Origin: Nemertoderma westbladi
Lineage: Eukaryota; Xenacoelomorpha; Nemertodermatida; Nemertodermatidae
Direction of reading: 5' to 3'
DNA length: 43,670 nucleotides
NCBI GenBank assembly: GCA_032718475.1
Contig: JAUCBJ010007709.1
Coordinates: forward strand, 1 to 43,670
In this document: positions 1 through 11,155 of the stretch, piece after piece
Layout of the letters: each line of letters begins with the position of its first letter
Numbering within the stretch: position 1 is the stretch's first letter
Made by a program: the position numbers and the translations under genes
Notes under the pieces: model-generated
Databases searched by the model: none
What the model was told of the DNA's origin: nothing
The model's input: only the letters and a program-made list of their open reading frames with translations

Positions 1-440
1 TTCTTATTTATAACTAATATATTATAGATAGATATAATATAAAAAGGTAATGAATTTCGCTTTAAGTATAGGAAAAGTGATGAGATTCAAAGTTATGTTG
101 TCAAAACTATATATCTCATTGTGTATAACGTAGTACTTGTATCTCAAACAAGTCCCAGCTGTTAATATTTACATGAACGAGCGAAGCGAGTGAAATATTG
201 AAACGAAGGATGGAAGTGAGATAAGGATTAAGGTAAATTAGCTGCAATAATAAATATGTTAATACGTAGAAACTCAATAATTCATTTAATCACAATTTAA
301 TTACTTATCCTTTAATAGCTGTCTTTCCTTAAAACTTCTGATACTATCTACGCGCCTTTCGTCAGTTTTGTCGCGCTGTGTATTGTTGAAAAAAATATTA
401 ACAATAGTGCGGTGCAATATGTCTACTAGATGATTATGGT
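1..440. other. AT-rich non-coding flank
   Basis: I see no gene here. The stretch is AT-rich with short repeats. A small word with internal symmetry, gagcgaagcgag, lies near position 178. It follows the 3' end of the minus-strand P-type transposase remnant, so it may hold that element's outer end, but I found no terminal inverted repeat. Confidence 0.4.
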
Positions 441-442
441 TA

Positions 443-2520
443 TCACAAAAAAGAAATATCTTCAGAGTGGTATAGACCATAAGTCTTTAAAAAATGTAAT
501 GCTAACTTTCGTGCAGGAACTTTAGAACTATAAAATAAAGTTTCTACACATTCCAGCCTAATAAAGCAGCTGGCTATGCTATTAGTGAACTCATCACTCG
601 GAACTTTAAGTCCACTTCGGTTGAGGATATTAATATATTCGTTCGACTCACTAGAAATAGAATCTTCAACTTCTACCATAACTAAAGTGGGGCAGTACTT
701 GCAGGATTTGAACTCCTTAGAATCCTTACTATGCAGTTTTCTAATTAAATAACCAGCAATGTATCTTACAACATTCACCTTGAATTTGCGATTCTAGAAT
801 AGAGTTTTCTAAGCAGTGTACAGCAATGTCAAATTCATGAAATGATTCAACTTCCTTGCGGGCATCAGGCTTTATAGAATCCTCAGCCCAGAAATCGATT
901 TCGCTATGCAAGAGAGTACGTAAACGGGAAATACGTTCAGAATTGTTTACCTCTAGTAAAGAAACCAAAAAACGCCCGCCGCTCATTTGTCTATATTGTG
1001 AATATCTCAATTCGAGAGGGTCCGAACTTAGTCTAGATGTTAACACATACTGAAATCCTTCAGCCAATAAATCATCAATCAAATCTGCTGAGCCACGTAG
1101 CGTTTAAATGAAGGCATCTCCCGTCTGTGGTGTTAATGTGTTCCCACGCCAGCTATCGTACGTATTACCCAATTGCCAAGTACTAATCCAGTCTGCCAAA
1201 ACGCGAAAAAACGTAGTTTTGTAATCACGTTATTCGTAAATTCTTGAATCTTGAATCCACTGAAAGTTATTACACGGTTCATTAAGTTGTCAAGTGGATA
1301 ACTTCGATGACATTCTAGTGGGGGATACTTTTTAAATAGGTTTGCAAACATGGAGACATTAACCGATAGATTATCGGTTATTATAGCACGTACCTTTAGA
1401 CCAATGTCTAGACATTGTTGAAGAACAGAAACGGTTTCATCGGTTTGCCAACTAGATCTGAGGCTTACTATAGGTACTGAATGGACAATGTAAGAAACTC
1501 CTTTCATCAGACTAACGACCATAAAACAAACAATCTCTGTGTATAAAACTCCTTTACTATTCATTCCTATAAGTTCGCCTTGGCTGTAAGTTACGGCTTT
1601 CTCTAATTTCATTCCATCTATTAATAATACAACATCCTTATCTATAGTCCCTTTTTCGATCAAAGCCGAAAGAGCTCGTAAGGCATCCACACCACCAGAT
1701 TGGAGTTTATTTAATACCGATATTGAAGGCAATTTTACCTCCTTTAGTAATAATCGATAAGATTGAGCTGATGTGTAACGCATCATAAGAGCGAAACGGA
1801 TAACGTTATGAGAATAAGGTGGTCTGCCGTATTTATCATAATGTTGCACTTTCAATACCTCTTCAAAAATATGCGAACGATTCAAGTTTCCAATGTTGCG
1901 CAAATAGGTGACAAAGTTTTCAATTTGCGTCAAATTGGTCAACTTCGCAGAGGAAGATTTCGTAAACCAAAGTGGCAATGGAACTGGTCGCTGAGCATAA
2001 TCAAGTTTTACATGCAGATCGGGCGTTATTTTAATAACCTCCCAGAGTTTAGGCATCCCACGCTCGCCATCTATTTCCAACCGATAAAGAAGTAATCTAT
2101 CCTCATTTTTGTCAAACGTATAACCAGAAGGACAGCAATTGAGGTTAGGTCTGCGAAAGTTGAGACTTTATACCGGCTATTGAATTCCTTTATTTCGTCG
2201 GGTTGGAAAACCTTAGGCGTTGGCTCCTTCCGTGGCTGTTTAACAGTAGGTGTTAAAGAATCTCGTGTTCCTGGAGTCGCGATATTTGGTACTGGCGAAA
2301 GAGACCAGTCTAAAGCAACATTTCCAGCTGGTGTTATCTTAAGGAATTGCTGTTCAAAGTGATCACTGCAGATTCGCGAATGAGTTGACACCGAAAAATC
2401 TTGCCTGTTCACGAATTTAACCCATTGCTGTTTTAAATCCTCATTGCTGGGGAACATAAAGCTTGGCTTCCGAGGCTGACACAAACATATGTTTTTTTGA
2501 CAGCAAAGCCCTAACGGTCT
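443..2520 (-). pseudogene. Decayed P-element-type (THAP9-like) transposase
   Basis: Read on the minus strand, this is a P-superfamily DNA transposase broken into several frames. The first part (2520-2140) ends a THAP zinc-binding domain: a Cys-rich start, an FPSNEDLKQQW segment, then ICSDHF, the C-x2-H pair of the C2CH finger. The RNase H-like core runs from about 2137 to 1133. It has the family's PDLHVKL and PVPLPLWF segments and candidate catalytic aspartates in LLIDGMKLE (about 1618) and AIITDN (about 1375). A third piece (1082-785) carries SSDPLELRYSQYRQMSGG, and the last (778-443) carries VVRYIAGYLIRKL, both typical of the THAP9-like C-terminus. Frame changes near 2140, 1255, 1130 and 785 and several stops mean that no full transposase can be made. 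Family assignment is firm; activity is excluded by the breaks. Confidence 0.85.
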
Positions 2521-2700
2521 TCTAATTATAATAAATTAAACAATAAATTATAACGAACCTGTCTTTAGACTGGGTAGTTCTTGTCAAGAGTTGAGCTAGT
2601 TGTTAAATAAAAAAGTTGGGAACGATTCGATGTGCGATATTCAAATTATTAGCATATTATCAACATTTATGGAATGCGAAATTAAATACCCACAACAAAC
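2521..2700. other. Short AT-rich junction between P remnant and BEL/Pao remnant
   Basis: This is a non-coding AT-rich segment between the start of the P-type transposase remnant (minus strand) and the first recognisable BEL/Pao codons (plus strand). I found no LTR, gag or protease sequence here, so the BEL/Pao copy is 5' truncated close to position 2700. Confidence 0.4.
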
Positions 2701-2706
2701 AACTAC

Positions 2707-4605
2707 ACTTTCAGACTTTTACAGCTGAACAACAAGGATACCGGTGTGGGAACCTTGGTGGAGGACAAGCAGGCGCAGGAGAGCATCAGCAACTCAATGA
2801 AGTGCGAAGGGGAGCAATATACCATAGGGATGGTATGGAAGCAACCGAAGGTGCCCCTACCAGATAACAATAAGAGGATGGTCATGACGAGGCTTCGAAA
2901 ATTAAAGCAAACGCTTAGACGGAGCCCCCAAAAGAACGAATACATCCACAAGACCATCAAGAAATACGTGGATCGAGGATGGGCCGTGGAGCTACCAGTG
3001 GACGAGCCGAATACCGATAGGACTTACCATTTGCCACTTCATCTGGCCCTAGACCCTAAGAAGGGCAAGTTGAGGATGGTGGTCGACGCTTCTGCCAAGA
3101 CAAACGGCAAGAGTCTAAACGATTACCTACTGGAAGGCCCCAATATCTACAACTCGGGGATAGAGGTCCTGTTAAGGTTTAGAAGTGGAAAACACGCCTT
3201 CACGTGCGATATAGAGAGCATGTTTAACCAAGTGCGGGTGATGGAGGAGGATAGCGATAGTCAGCGCTTCCTGTGGTACAACGGCGACGAAGAACCATCG
3301 GAGATACCAATGTACAAGATGGTAGTGCAAAATATGGGGGCCAAGTCATCCTCATTCACCACGACTACAGCCATAAGAGACACTGTGGAGGGCAAAGAGG
3401 GGGAGTACAGTGAGAAGGCGATCGATATGATTCGACGCGGGTTCTATGTGGACGATGGAATGGGTTCTGGAAATTCGGTTAAGGAGATCCTTGACACAGG
3501 GCGTGAAGTTTGCGACATCTTGAAGAGATCAGGATTTAACTTGACCAAATTTCAGAATTAAAGCTTTCAACTTTTAAAGCTTTAAACTAAAGAATTCATG
3601 GATGCCATAGAGGATAAACAACCGGAGGTAAAGATAGATAAACATATGATGGTAAAGGAGCAGATCATGGCGGACAAGAGAATAGAATTGCAGCAGAAGG
3701 CACTAGGGATCGTATAGAACCGGGAGACAGATGAGTTGGAGTATCAACTAAGTCAGGAGGGTGCCGGGACCCATACTAAACTAGGCTATGTGTCATACAT
3801 AGCGAGGATATACGATCCGCTAGGTCTAGCATCCCCGTTGTTAGTCACGGGGAAACAAATATTGAAGAAAGTCTACAAGATAAAAGACGGCTGGGATGCG
3901 GAGGTCCCAGTGGAGATAAGAAAACAATGGGGGAAATTGATAGGGAGCCTCGAAGAAATGGGGACTTATAGTATGCCATGTGTATACTTCCCGGATGGGG
4001 ACATGAGCGAGTTAGAACTGCATATGTTCTCCAATGCATCCCTGGAAGCATATGGTGCGGCACTTTAGTTGGTACAGTGGAACGGGATTCATAAGCCCAG
4101 ACTTGCGTCTAGTAAAGCGAGGTCGACGCCACCAGATTCAGCATCAGTGCCGAAATTCGAGCTAACGGCTGCGAGACTAGGAGTGAGAGCTACAGCATAC
4201 TTGGTGGACACGATACCAAGTATAGTAGAGACACACTACTGGACAGATTCCATGGTAGTGTTGGGATGGTTGCATAACGAGAAGACGCATTATCCCATAT
4301 TCGTGGCAAACAGAGTAGATGAGATAAGAGCAACATCAGACTTGGAGAAGTGGCACTACTGCCCAACTGACGACAATCCAGCGGATCTGCTATCGAGGGG
4401 CGTTGTACACCACGCTTTCTCGAGGAAGCAGGAGTTGTGGCAGCATGGCTCGCACTTCCTTAACGATAGGTCGAAGTGGCCACTGATGAGGAAGGTAGAT
4501 CCGAGTACAGAGGAAGTGACAGTGGAGGATGAGGGAGAGGAATCAGAAGGGGAAGAAATATTTAGTCAGCTAGTGAGGGAGATTAAGGAGGCGCCACCAC
4601 GATGA
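2707..4605 (+). pseudogene. BEL/Pao reverse transcriptase and RNase H, four nonsense codons
   Basis: One continuous reading frame carries the RT and RNase H parts of BEL/Pao pol. RT landmarks are LRMVVDASAK and the following LNDYLLEGPN, FTCDIESMFNQV with the first catalytic Asp, QRFLW, and FYVDDGMGS with the YVDD catalytic box at 3444-3455. IARIYDPLGLASP marks the connection region. The RNase H part includes PKFELTAARLGVRA, TDSMVVLGW, FVANRVDEIR and NPADLLSRG. In-frame stops lie at 3559 (TAA), 3583 (TAA), 3715 (TAG, where the family usually has Trp) and 4066 (TAG). The first RNase H catalytic Asp, expected in the FCDAS-like motif, reads Asn (FSNAS, codon 4033). Both the stops and the D-to-N change make this copy inactive. 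Confidence 0.88.
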
Positions 4606-4744
4606 CCCAACGGATAGGCTGCTCAGTTACAGCTCCAGCTGATACAAGACGGAGTAGCTAGTAGCATATACGAAGAAGCTAGTAGCATATCTGAGGGCCT
4701 ACGGTGAATTCCTTAGGGGAGCTAGTAAAGACACCAAGACGAGA

Positions 4745-6117
4745 CCAACCATCGATCTGGAAGGAGCGGCTAAAGCCATGATACGATACGAACAAAGGAA
4801 TGGATACAGAGATGAGGTAGACCACATCAGCAAACAGCAACGCCTTCGTCAGGACAGCGAGCTCAACACGCTGTCACCACAATTGGACAAGGATGGGATC
4901 CTGGTCATGAACTCCGGGGTGGTGAACAACATCAGTGCCCATCCCACCAAAGCCGATAATAGTCCCCAACAAGTCACCAATAATCCACCAGATCATATGG
5001 GATGCCCATAAGTCCATATTACATGGGGGTACGAATCAGACCCTAATGGAGATTCGTAAGACATTCTGGGTAATCCAGCTAAGGAAGATGGTGAAGGCAG
5101 TAGTGGGGCAATGCCAGACATGCCGACGGACAAAGAAGGAGAGGGCCATGCTGGAGATGGCGCCATTGCCGACTAGCAGGGTGAGGTATCATGACCCACC
5201 GTTCACACATTACGGTGTGGACATGTTTGGGCCGATTAAAATAAAGGTGATGCGGCATACGGAGAAACACTACGGCATCATCTTCGTCTGCAATAATACG
5301 AGGGCAGTGGGGATAGAAATGGCTCAAGACGCCACGGCATTGGCATTTATTAATCGTTGGAGAGGTTCGTGACCCACAGAGGAGGAACAGTTGAGGTAAT
5401 ATACTCAGATAATGGGACTAACTTCATGGGCACGGAGAACGAGTTAGCGGAGGCCCTTGACATCTTGGAGGGCGAAGATGTCAAGGCAGCAATGAGGAAA
5501 CACCTAATCAGATGGGAGAGGAGAGCGCCATATGCGCCACACACGCTGGGTTGCATAGAATGTCTCGTGGGAAGCTCCAAACAACTCATGACCAAACTAA
5601 TGAATATCCATATGGTCACTGAGGACGTACTAAGGACAGTGCTGGCGAAATGCGAGGGAATTATCAACAGCCACCCGCTGTACCCCGTGAATGACGATCC
5701 AGAATCGCTGGATGTCCTAACACCAGCACACCTGCTGATGGAGAGACCAGTGATGATTGACATGCGAAACATCGATCCAGATGATATACATTCGCATCAA
5801 AGCTGGAAGGTGGCTAAGGCGATAAGTGCAGAGTATTGGGCATGGTGGATCCAAGAGTACCTTCCAACACTGCACAAGAGGAGCAAATGGAGGAATAACC
5901 AGAGGGAGCTGAGGAAGGGTGACTTGATAATTGTGACAGATGATGACAGATTATCAACAATCAATGGAGGATGGCTAGGATAGTGGAGTGTTACCCCGGC
6001 AAAGATGGAAGAATCAGATCCGTGGAAGTCAGGATAGGAGAAAAAATAGGGGCAAAAGATAGGAAGACCTACAGGGGGGCAGTAGGGAAGTGTTGCCTAT
6101 TGGAGGGGTCGCCCTAA
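4745..6117 (+). pseudogene. BEL/Pao integrase and DUF5641, three frameshifts
   Basis: This is the second half of BEL/Pao pol copy 1. Residues before the integrase (SELNTLSPQLDKDGIL) are in one frame (4745-4932). The H2C2 zinc finger (HKSILHGGTNQT ... CQTCRR) and the first integrase Asp (GVDMFGP) are in a second (4935-5372). The rest of the core (YSDNGTNF, then the Glu in GCIECLVGSSK where most relatives have GVWERLVG) and the start of DUF5641 (EYLPTLHKRSKW, RKGDLIIVTDD) are in a third (5357-5983). A fourth frame (5971-6117) holds the tail VECYPGKDGRIRSVEV and ends in TAA. The three catalytic acidic residues survive, but the frame breaks near 4930, 5350 and 5975 disable the gene. Confidence 0.85.
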
Positions 6118-7200
6118 GCTAGTTGAGTCGTCCAATACATTGGACTGAGGGGGTGGGAATGAGGGTGAGACGCCCTCCCCACACACTAAACAAAATATTA
6201 ATAAATTAATAAATAAAATAAAATAAGTAGTAAATACTAGTACCAAGGTACGCTTTAGGTAGACATCATGTACATCTGATGGGTATGGATGTACCAATGT
6301 ACATAATATTTAGTTGTAGGTAGTTACAATTACGTACGTCGGATGGGTACAAATGTACCAACGTACCCAATTTACATACGCACCACCAGTACTATTGTGG
6401 GCACTGAGGGCACCATGTGAGGAGTTGAGGGGGGGTATATATGCATACTATAGTAGAAGGGTACATAGTACCATAAATACGTAATTCATACTATTGTGGG
6501 CACTGAGGGCGCCATGTAAGGAGTTGAGGGGGGTATGTACGCATACTGTAGTAGAAGGGTACACAGTACCATAGTGAGGATTAGGAGGGGTATACATTGC
6601 GTATGTCTGATGGGCACAATATGCCAATGTAAGTAATAAATTCCAGCACAAGCAGGGTCAATGGAACCAATAACAAACACGTAATACGTACTATTGTGGG
6701 CATTGAGGGCGCCACGTGAGGAGTCAAGGGGGGTATATAGGTGCAGTAGAATAGACCGTGTAGGCCACACGAACTAGACTACTGTAGCGCATAGCCCGTA
6801 GTACAGACATAGGGTATTGTTACAGAGCCAGGAGACTGTCTGGTAGGAAGCTAGTATGACAATAGGAAAACTGTAGCTAGTCTTCTCTGTATACAAGTAT
6901 GGATGGATTACTTACGTAGTAATCAAGTAGCAGATAGAAAAATGGCACATACGGGGGAGAATATAAATAATAACAAAATAATAAAATTATAGCAACTGGG
7001 AAGAAAAATTCCAGAATCATTAATAAAAGCAACGGACAAAATTGTAAATTAGAAATTAGGAGCAAAAATCGACACATAGGGGAATATTTGTACTAAAAGG
7101 TAGCAAAAGGAGCGGATAGGAGGTAGGCCATTGCTAATCAAAACTAATAAGATCTTATTTAGTAACCCTCTTACCTAACTGAGCCTTTCTAAGGACCCAC
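6118..7200. other. Non-coding DNA after BEL/Pao pol, purine-rich then repeats
   Basis: Just after the pol stop there is a G-rich run (about 6147-6175) that could be a polypurine tract, as expected before a BEL/Pao 3' LTR. I could not prove an LTR because no matching copy exists upstream. The segment then holds ~100-bp tandem repeats (listed separately) and AT-rich sequence up to 7200. No gene was seen. Confidence 0.4.
6260..6740. repeat. Degenerate ~100-bp tandem repeat
   Basis: A 50-bp segment beginning actattgtgggcaytgaggg recurs at 6391, 6490 and 6690, spacings of 99 and 200 bp, so the period is about 100 bp with one strongly diverged unit between. A second word, tctgatgggtayrratgta or a close relative, recurs near 6276, 6341 and 6605. 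Copies differ by point changes. The location, right after BEL/Pao pol, suggests LTR or subterminal repeats, but this is inference. Confidence 0.65.
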
Positions 7201-7228
7201 CAGCTTGGTGAGAGTGAGTGGATTCGTG

Positions 7229-8651
7229 ATGGTGGAGAAACTAGTGAAGAAGAGGAAATCGGAGAAGAGTAGAAAGGAGTTACTAGTGGATTTCACGCAG
7301 AGGCATCCGGAGAACAAGACGAAGGGATACTACAAACCACTCCCGAAGGGCCACAAAGCGCACGCGCTACAGGATCAGTTTAGGGAGATGCACGAGCGAC
7401 GACTGGTCAGGACCTACGGGACTCCGTCATTGGACAACGCGATCGATGAGCATCTTCGCTACATTGTAAAGGGGGACGAGGCTAGGTTCGGGATACCGAA
7501 GTACCCGAGGGAACCACTGAGGAAGGAGTGGAGGAGGTTTGTAGATTCCATGGAGAGGGGTGGATACATGGTCCTAGACGACGAAGGGACTGTGGAGGAT
7601 GACGAGGGCTCGAGAAGGGGGTCGGGAGGATCGGTTGGAACCATATTGCTGCACTTAGCCGCACCGAACGGAGATATCTTCCTATTCGACCTAGGGACCT
7701 ACGGGAAGCGGAGCGGGCCGAAGTTAAACCGGTTGCCAAGCGCGGTGCAGGAGCTAGTGAGGTTGAAGACTACAGTCAAGGTGGGATCGGCAATACGCGG
7801 CGACACGGACAGGATTATTGGACTGAACACCCCGAATCTTCTGGAGATGCAGGTAGTCTATATGGCTATGACGAAACCAGATGGATTGGGATTGGTGGAC
7901 AACACAGGACATTACGGAGCCGTGGCGATGGCCAACTGATGGGACTCGTCTGCCATAAGCCGATGGAGTGGAACAAGTTCCGGGAGGAATACAGAGCAGA
8001 ACTTGCAAACTCATGACTATCGGCAGGGAGCCGACAGGGTTTCTACTGTCGGGATCAGCTCTGAGCCACAGGAGAGCCTTTAAGGTGGCCCTAGAAGGTC
8101 TTGTAGACCACCTGGGGCTGAAGGGCGAGTCGGTATACCCGACACCTGGTGGACAGAGAGGTAGACACACCGTATAAGCGATGGGAGAAACAGGAGGCGG
8201 ATAAGTTGAGGAGAGGAGACTAGAGGAAGTCGCCAGGAGAGAGAGAAGGAAGGCAGCGGGCAGAGAGGCAGATATAAGGGGAGGGGAGTACGAGTTCGAA
8301 GCCCAAGATTTGGACGAGTTGAGGTGGGGATCACAGACCTCGGGCGAGTTTTGGCTGGGGGACGAGCTGGGTTGGATGGAAGAGACACCGATACAGTCTA
8401 CATCGGGGATGCAAGGAATGCCCATGCCTGCAGGCTCTGAGGGCAACTTCGGAAGGAAGAGACCGAGGGAGGTGGAAGGGTGGAAGACCACAGGCGAATA
8501 CCAGGCCGGAAAGGGACACAGTGGATTGACCGGAATCCCGGGTTTGGATCCAGTCCTGGTGGGGGAAGAGGAGGAGGACAAGTTCGGGGCGATGCCGCCG
8601 ATAGAGAGGATCGGCCGCTCTGGACGATTTGCCAGCCACAAGCAAAGTTGA
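7229..8651 (+). pseudogene. EXD1-like DEDD 3'-5' exonuclease, frameshifted
   Basis: A 244-codon open frame (7205-7939; first ATG at 7229) matches the 3'-5' exonuclease fold of the DEDD superfamily, nearest in style to EXD1-like proteins. Exo I is VLDDEG (D125-x-E127 counting from 7205). It is followed by the strand TILLHLAAPNGDIFLFDLG and Exo II KVGSAIRGDTDRI (D200). The segment NLLEMQVVYMAMT matches the place where relatives read NVFDTQVAY. The frame stops at 7939. Related sequence continues in another frame (about 8010-8177: REPTGFLLSGSAL then RRAFKVALEGL), where the Exo III tyrosine and aspartate seem lost. A third frame (about 8215-8651) adds a charged, Glu/Gly-rich tail. So this is probably a single gene of about 470 codons with two frame breaks. 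Its purine-rich codon style matches BEL/Pao copy 1, so it may be an accessory gene of that element (inference). Confidence 0.55.
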
Positions 8652-8659
8652 GAGGTCAT

Positions 8660-9080
8660 AAACCATCTCAAGGGGCTAGTACGTGGGGATAGTGGCAGCA
8701 GGGAGTGGCGAGATGGAGATTAATTAGGTTAGCCAATGATGGGATGGGAGAACAGGTGATTAGAACGCATGCATTGGCCAGGCCACTCAGAAGAGTAGGA
8801 GTAACTAATATGTGTTAGCAATATAACCGCTGTACTCATTGATTGTGATTCAGTTGGTATCTGTAGAGTTGTGAGACCGGAACGGTTTTTAACAGTCGTC
8901 ATATACCGTGCTATTATATTCTGATTGTGCTATTATTATAGTCTGACATTACGAACAACTGCTATTAGAACTCAGTTATTTAAATGGCCTTCGGCCTTTA
9001 GAACTCAGACACTACACCAGCCTTTCAGCAGCCCACGGATGCGGCGATGCATATAGCGTGAAAGCGATCACATCTGGTTG
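8660..9080. other. Non-coding stretch between exonuclease-like gene and second BEL/Pao remnant
   Basis: No gene was found. The segment has a short palindrome-like word, ggccttcggcc, near 8985 and otherwise ordinary composition. A 3' LTR of copy 1 or a 5' part of copy 2 could lie here, but no matching pair is visible in the window. Confidence 0.35.
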
Positions 9081-9089
9081 GGATTCCCT

Positions 9090-10346
9090 CGCCAACTAAT
9101 GAATCCCTTCACAGTCTGTATGGGCTCCCGGCTGGGGAATGCCCCAGGAGGGATTGTCCCTGAGAGCCCCATATTGATCCCAAAAGACTCAGTTATCGTA
9201 GTTATCGCAGTTATCATAGACTCAGTACACGATTCCCATGAAGCCTCACAACATGGAGGTGTGGAAGCAACACTCACGAGGATACGGAGGAAATTCTGGA
9301 TACCAGCAGTCAGGAGAAGAGTAAATGGATGGGTGGAGAAGTGCGTCACCTGTCGAACCATTCGTCGACAGAGGGTGGAGCAGGTGATGGCACATCTACC
9401 TGCAGAGCAGATAACACCCTATGAGCCAGAGCCACCATTCACAAATTGTGGTGTTGACCTCTTTGGTCCTATTAACATCAAAGTGAGCCGACGATACGAG
9501 AAACCGATACGAGGGTTCCATATTCGTGTGTTACGCCTCAAGGGCTGTTGCCCTGGAATTAGTTAAAGATGCGAGCGCAAACTCATTTATTAATGCGCTC
9601 AGAAGATTCATTACAAGGTGTGGAGCAGTGCGAAGGATTAGCTCTGATAATGGGCCGAATTTCATTGGAGCTAATCGAGAACTTCAAGATCTATACCGGA
9701 TTGCGCGAAAACCTGCTATTGAAGAACATGCAAGGAAACAAGGTGTCAAGTGGAAAATCCATACCCCTTATGCCCCCCATTCTTCAGGAGTCTGGGAAAG
9801 ACTTGTTGGAAATGCTGAGCGTCTCTTAGAGGCAAGCACACGAAATCGGTGCCTTGATGAGGACGTATTCCGCACAGTGTTGGCAGAAACAGAAGCAACA
9901 ATGAATGCACGGCCGCTATGTGCGTTAAATGATGACCCGAATTCTTACAAGGTTTTGACAATAAACCATCTACTACTGAGGAGACCAGTCCAGGTTTTGA
10001 GTAAAGACCTGTTCGACGAGAATGACCTACAGTATATTCCAGAAAGACATGGAAAGGAATACAAGTAGTATCAAAGATATTCTGGCGCCAATGGGTAATT
10101 GAATATCTACCAACTCTTCACAAGCTTCACAAGTGGCGGGTGGAAAGGAGAGATCTGAAACCGGGAGATCTAGTCTTAGTGACAGATGATGACACCCTAG
10201 CGAAACACGATTGGGTGATGGCTAGAGTAGTAAATTGCCTGCAGGGACCCGATGGGCACACTAGAACGGTCAAATGGAAGATGAGTGGAAAGAAACTTGT
10301 AAGACGTCCGATAAGCAAATGTTTCTTATTGGAGCAAACTGTCTAA
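9090..10346 (+). mobile_element. BEL/Pao LTR retrotransposon remnant, copy 2 (integrase to pol end)
   Basis: A second BEL/Pao pol fragment covers only the integrase zinc finger, integrase core and DUF5641, then ends at a TAA (10344-10346). It is followed by a ggggggaggg purine run that suits a polypurine tract. At the protein level it differs clearly from copy 1 (for example VWERLVGNAERLL against IECLVGSSKQLM), so it is another lineage and not a duplicate. The 5' half is missing. Confidence 0.85.
9090..10346 (+). pseudogene. BEL/Pao integrase and DUF5641 region, two frameshifts
   Basis: In reading order: a pre-integrase segment (ESPILIPKDS), the H2C2 finger (SHEASQHGGVEAT ... CVTCRT), GVDLFGPINIK with the first catalytic Asp, ISSDNGPNFIGA with the second, and HSSGVWERLVGNAERLL with the catalytic Glu. 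PLCALNDDPNSYKVLTINHLL links to DUF5641 (EYLPTLHKL, LKPGDLVLVTDDD, CFLLEQTV). All three acidic residues are present. One extra base near 9504, in a local repeat of cgatacgag, shifts the frame between 9566 and 9526. A second shift lies near 10050, before the DUF5641 part (10046-10346). The copy is inactive because of these shifts and its missing 5' part. Confidence 0.86.
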
Positions 10347-10860
10347 TTTATGCCAAAGGCACGGGGGGAGGGTCCAGGTATACCTCAAATCGTCCCTAAA
10401 TAAAATTCAAAAATATATTATCAAATTTACAAATGAATAGAAGAAAACTGAACTAGTACTTTAGTATAGGCAGATACAACAGATATATAGGTACATGGAC
10501 TGTATGGTAACCTGGGGTGAAATTTATGTTTCCGGAACATAAAATGTATGTGTGAAATGAATGAATGGTTATACAGTATGACGCAATACTGAACACAGCC
10601 CTTACATCAGCAACTTCTCAGTTGCGGAATTAACTGAATGAATGAATGCATGGAACAATTGCGGTACAAAATGAACTCAAATTATGGGAAACATAAATTT
10701 TATTAGCAGCAACTATAGAACATGAAACCAGCAAATTCCAGAACCTATAATAAAACTTTATAGTGTAACTGACCATTTAGTCGATTATGGATATTATACG
10801 TTATTAATGATAGTACTTGATCTGGATGTCTGGATATACAATAATTATCATACATAACTA
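10347..10860. other. Non-coding sequence after BEL/Pao copy 2
   Basis: No gene was seen. The G-run just after the stop (10362-10374) may be the polypurine tract of copy 2. A 3' LTR would start near 10375, but there is no second copy to compare. The rest is AT-rich. Confidence 0.35.
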
Positions 10861-10891
10861 GCTTATTAGAATTAATCTCCGAGGAGCCGCA

Positions 10892-11155
10892 ATGAGGACT
10901 GTGATGTGTAAAGGATGCGATGGCGAAGTGGTACCACGGGGAGAAACACTTAAAACTTGGCTTATGAACTGTCTTGTCTCAGGGTACGAAACGGAGGAAC
11001 TCGAAAGTATCATGACCGCGAATTCTGATAGAAGGGAGGTATTCCCCACCGCAGGAGACCCCACGGGGGGGGGGGGGGGGGGCATGGTAGCAGCGACTAG
11101 TGGTGACCGTGACCGGAGCATTCGATTGTTACTAAATAAACAAGGGACCCCATAA
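10892..11155 (+). CDS. Small unidentified open frame with poly-Gly run
   Basis: An ATG-started frame of 87 codons includes a CKGCDG motif and a poly-glycine stretch encoded by a run of about 17 G at 11066-11082. I do not recognise the protein, and the G-run looks like slippage-prone simple sequence and not coding selection. It could be a fragment of an old element or a chance frame. Confidence 0.15.
   Translation: MRTVMCKGCDGEVVPRGETLKTWLMNCLVSGYETEELESIMTANSDRREVFPTAGDPTGGGGGGMVAATSGDRDRSIRLLLNKQGTP

Larger units (their letters stand above)
2700..6117 (+). mobile_element. BEL/Pao LTR retrotransposon remnant, copy 1 (pol only)
   Basis: A 3.4-kb remnant of a BEL/Pao element holds pol from the reverse transcriptase N-terminus to the C-terminal DUF5641 region. 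Gag and protease are missing, and I could not pair LTRs around it. Its order (RT, RNase H, H2C2 zinc finger, integrase core, DUF5641) is that of BEL/Pao. The sequence is purine-rich on the coding strand, as is the exonuclease-like gene downstream at 7.2-8.65 kb. Nonsense codons and frameshifts show that it is dead. Confidence 0.88.

Noticed and set aside
5350-5772. Minus-strand frame opposite BEL/Pao integrase
   Set aside because: Shadow of the integrase coding strand; no motif of its own.
7754-8671. 305-codon minus-strand frame opposite the exonuclease-like gene
   Set aside because: It is Ser/Pro/Leu-rich as expected for the complement of purine-rich coding DNA. The plus strand has the recognisable motifs.
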